Origin: JABSQH01 sp039194665
GTDB lineage: Bacteria; Actinomycetota; Acidimicrobiia; Acidimicrobiales; Ilumatobacteraceae
Assembly (NCBI GenBank): GCA_039194665.1
Contig: JBCCVW010000241.1
Coordinates: 1-6,270 of the forward strand
Length of the DNA: 6,270 nucleotides
Direction: 5' to 3'
Shown: positions 5,409 to 6,270 of the stretch, in pieces
Numbering within the stretch: the stretch's first letter is position 1
How the letters are laid out: each line of letters opens with the position of its first letter
Notes under the pieces: generated by a model
The model's database searches: none
What the model was told of the DNA's origin: nothing
The model's input: the letters and a program-made list of their open reading frames with translations, nothing else
Made by a program: the position numbers and the translations under genes

Positions 5409-6270
5409 ATGAACGAAATCGCCGAGCGCACCAGGTGGATGGACGCAACGGAGCAGGCCGAGCTGGTCGTGTCGAAGGAGATCTCGGCGCGCGAGATGGT
5501 CGACGCCGCCGCGCAACGGATCGACGAACTCGACGGCGAACTCAACGCGGTGAACATGAAGTGGTACGACCGCGCGGCCGCCGAAGCCGTCGCGATCGAC
5601 GACGCGCTGGCGACCGGTGACGACGGCGCTGACACCTCACCGTTCCTCGGCGTCCCGTTTCTGCTCAAGGACCTCTATGCCCACGACGCCGGCACTCCAC
5701 TCACACAAGGCAACAAGGCGCTGCGCGATGCGCAGCCCGTGTCGGCGTTCGACTCGACCCTCGTCGCCCGATTTCGCGAAGCCGGGCTGATCAACCTCGG
5801 CCGCACGTCGAGCCCCGAACTCGGCAGCCTGCCCGTGACCGAGCCGGTCGCCTATGGACCGAGCCGCAACCCGTGGAACCCCGATCACACTCCCGGCGGT
5901 TCGAGTGGCGGGGCCGCCGCCGCGGTCGCCGCGGGGATGGTGCCGATCGCCAACGCCTCCGACGGCGGTGGCTCGATCCGTATTCCGGCGTCGTGTTGCG
6001 GACTCGTCGGGTTGAAGACCTCGCAGGGTCGGATCTCACTCGGTCCAGAACGCGACGAGAGCGGCCTCTCGGTCGCCTTCTGCGTCAGCCGCACCGTGCG
6101 CGACTCGGCTCGACTCCTCGACGCGGTGCACGGCCCCGGAGTGGGCGACACGGTCATCGCTCCCCCGCCGACCCGGCCCGTCGCCGACGAGGTCGGCGCC
6201 GACCCGGGTCAGCAGCGCATCGGCCTGCGCGACCATCAAACGCGCGGGGCGCCCCACACCCCCGACGGGG
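5409..6270 (+). CDS. Amidase-signature hydrolase, NylA-like (3' end outside window)
   Basis: The first 287 codons are open to the window edge; family proteins are usually about 450-500 aa, so roughly the C-terminal 40% is missing. Amidase-signature enzymes hydrolyse amide bonds with a Ser-cisSer-Lys triad, here K87 (in FLLKDL), S165 (first Ser of GGSSGG) and nucleophile S189 (GGGSIRIP). The 24-residue spacing from S165 to S189 and the 78-residue spacing from K87 to S165 equal those of the 6-aminohexanoate cyclic dimer hydrolase NylA (K72, S150, S174). The segments YGPSRNPWN, ASDGGGSIRIPASCCGLVGLK and the N-terminal WMDATEQAELV also fit that subgroup. Most relatives have unknown natural substrates, so nylon-oligomer activity is not implied. 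The ATG at 5409 keeps W10 of the conserved N-terminal segment; no in-frame start lies between it and the dehydrogenase start, and no clear ribosome binding site is seen. It is not gatA by motif context. Confidence 0.92.
   Translation, partial: MNEIAERTRWMDATEQAELVVSKEISAREMVDAAAQRIDELDGELNAVNMKWYDRAAAEAVAIDDALATGDDGADTSPFLGVPFLLKDLYAHDAGTPLTQGNKALRDAQPVSAFDSTLVARFREAGLINLGRTSSPELGSLPVTEPVAYGPSRNPWNPDHTPGGSSGGAAAAVAAGMVPIANASDGGGSIRIPASCCGLVGLKTSQGRISLGPERDESGLSVAFCVSRTVRDSARLLDAVHGPGVGDTVIAPPPTRPVADEVGADPGQQRIGLRDHQTRGAPHTPDG

Noticed and set aside
4459..5412. 317-aa plus-strand open frame antisense to the dehydrogenase
   Set aside because: It mirrors the codon positions of a gene with full zinc-site and Rossmann motifs; the translated sequence is low-complexity and resembles no family.
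5377..5448. Dehydrogenase start at 5448
   Set aside because: The 24 extra residues do not look like the family and would overlap the first 40 bases of the amidase gene; the family N-terminus begins at 5376.

Overview
The window is high-GC, double-strand-packed DNA that looks actinobacterial. The evidence is strong G/C preference at third codon positions, an actinobacterial-type LexA box (CGAAC-N4-GTTC) in front of uvrA, and genes with short or absent leaders. An Acidimicrobiia/Ilumatobacter-like source would fit, but that is an impression from protein style and not a demonstrated assignment.

Layout. (1) 1-209: a tandem array of a 60-bp unit, three near-identical copies plus half of a fourth, cut by the window start. 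Each unit carries an imperfect palindrome able to form a 12-bp stem. (2) 293-1222 (+): a 309-aa protein with an AbiEi-type N-terminal region and a C-terminal Vsr-like/DUF559 nuclease-type domain. Its Shine-Dalgarno sequence sits inside a predicted hairpin. (3) 1237-1339: two diverged copies of the same 60-bp family in the opposite orientation with a 61-bp period, so the AbiEi/DUF559 gene is bracketed by inverted copies of one hairpin element. (4) 1353-4328 (-): complete uvrA, the damage-recognition ATPase of nucleotide excision repair, convergent with the previous gene. (5) 4329-4380: a 52-bp gap with a LexA/SOS box and a -10-like hexamer just upstream of the uvrA start. (6) 4381-5376 (-): a zinc-dependent medium-chain alcohol dehydrogenase. 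(7) 5377-5408: a 32-bp divergent gap with an 18-bp imperfect palindrome. (8) 5409-6270 (+): the N-terminal 287 codons of an amidase-signature hydrolase related to the 6-aminohexanoate cyclic dimer hydrolase (NylA) type, running off the window end.

How they work together. uvrA appears to have its own DNA-damage-inducible promoter although the alcohol dehydrogenase lies close upstream on the same strand. The alcohol dehydrogenase and the amidase share a very short divergent control region; no common pathway is evident. The least ordinary part is the left 1.34 kb, an orphan nuclease-fold gene bracketed by inverted hairpin repeats. It resembles in architecture (not in protein family) a REP-element/transposase unit. 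Whether the protein acts on the repeats is only a hypothesis.
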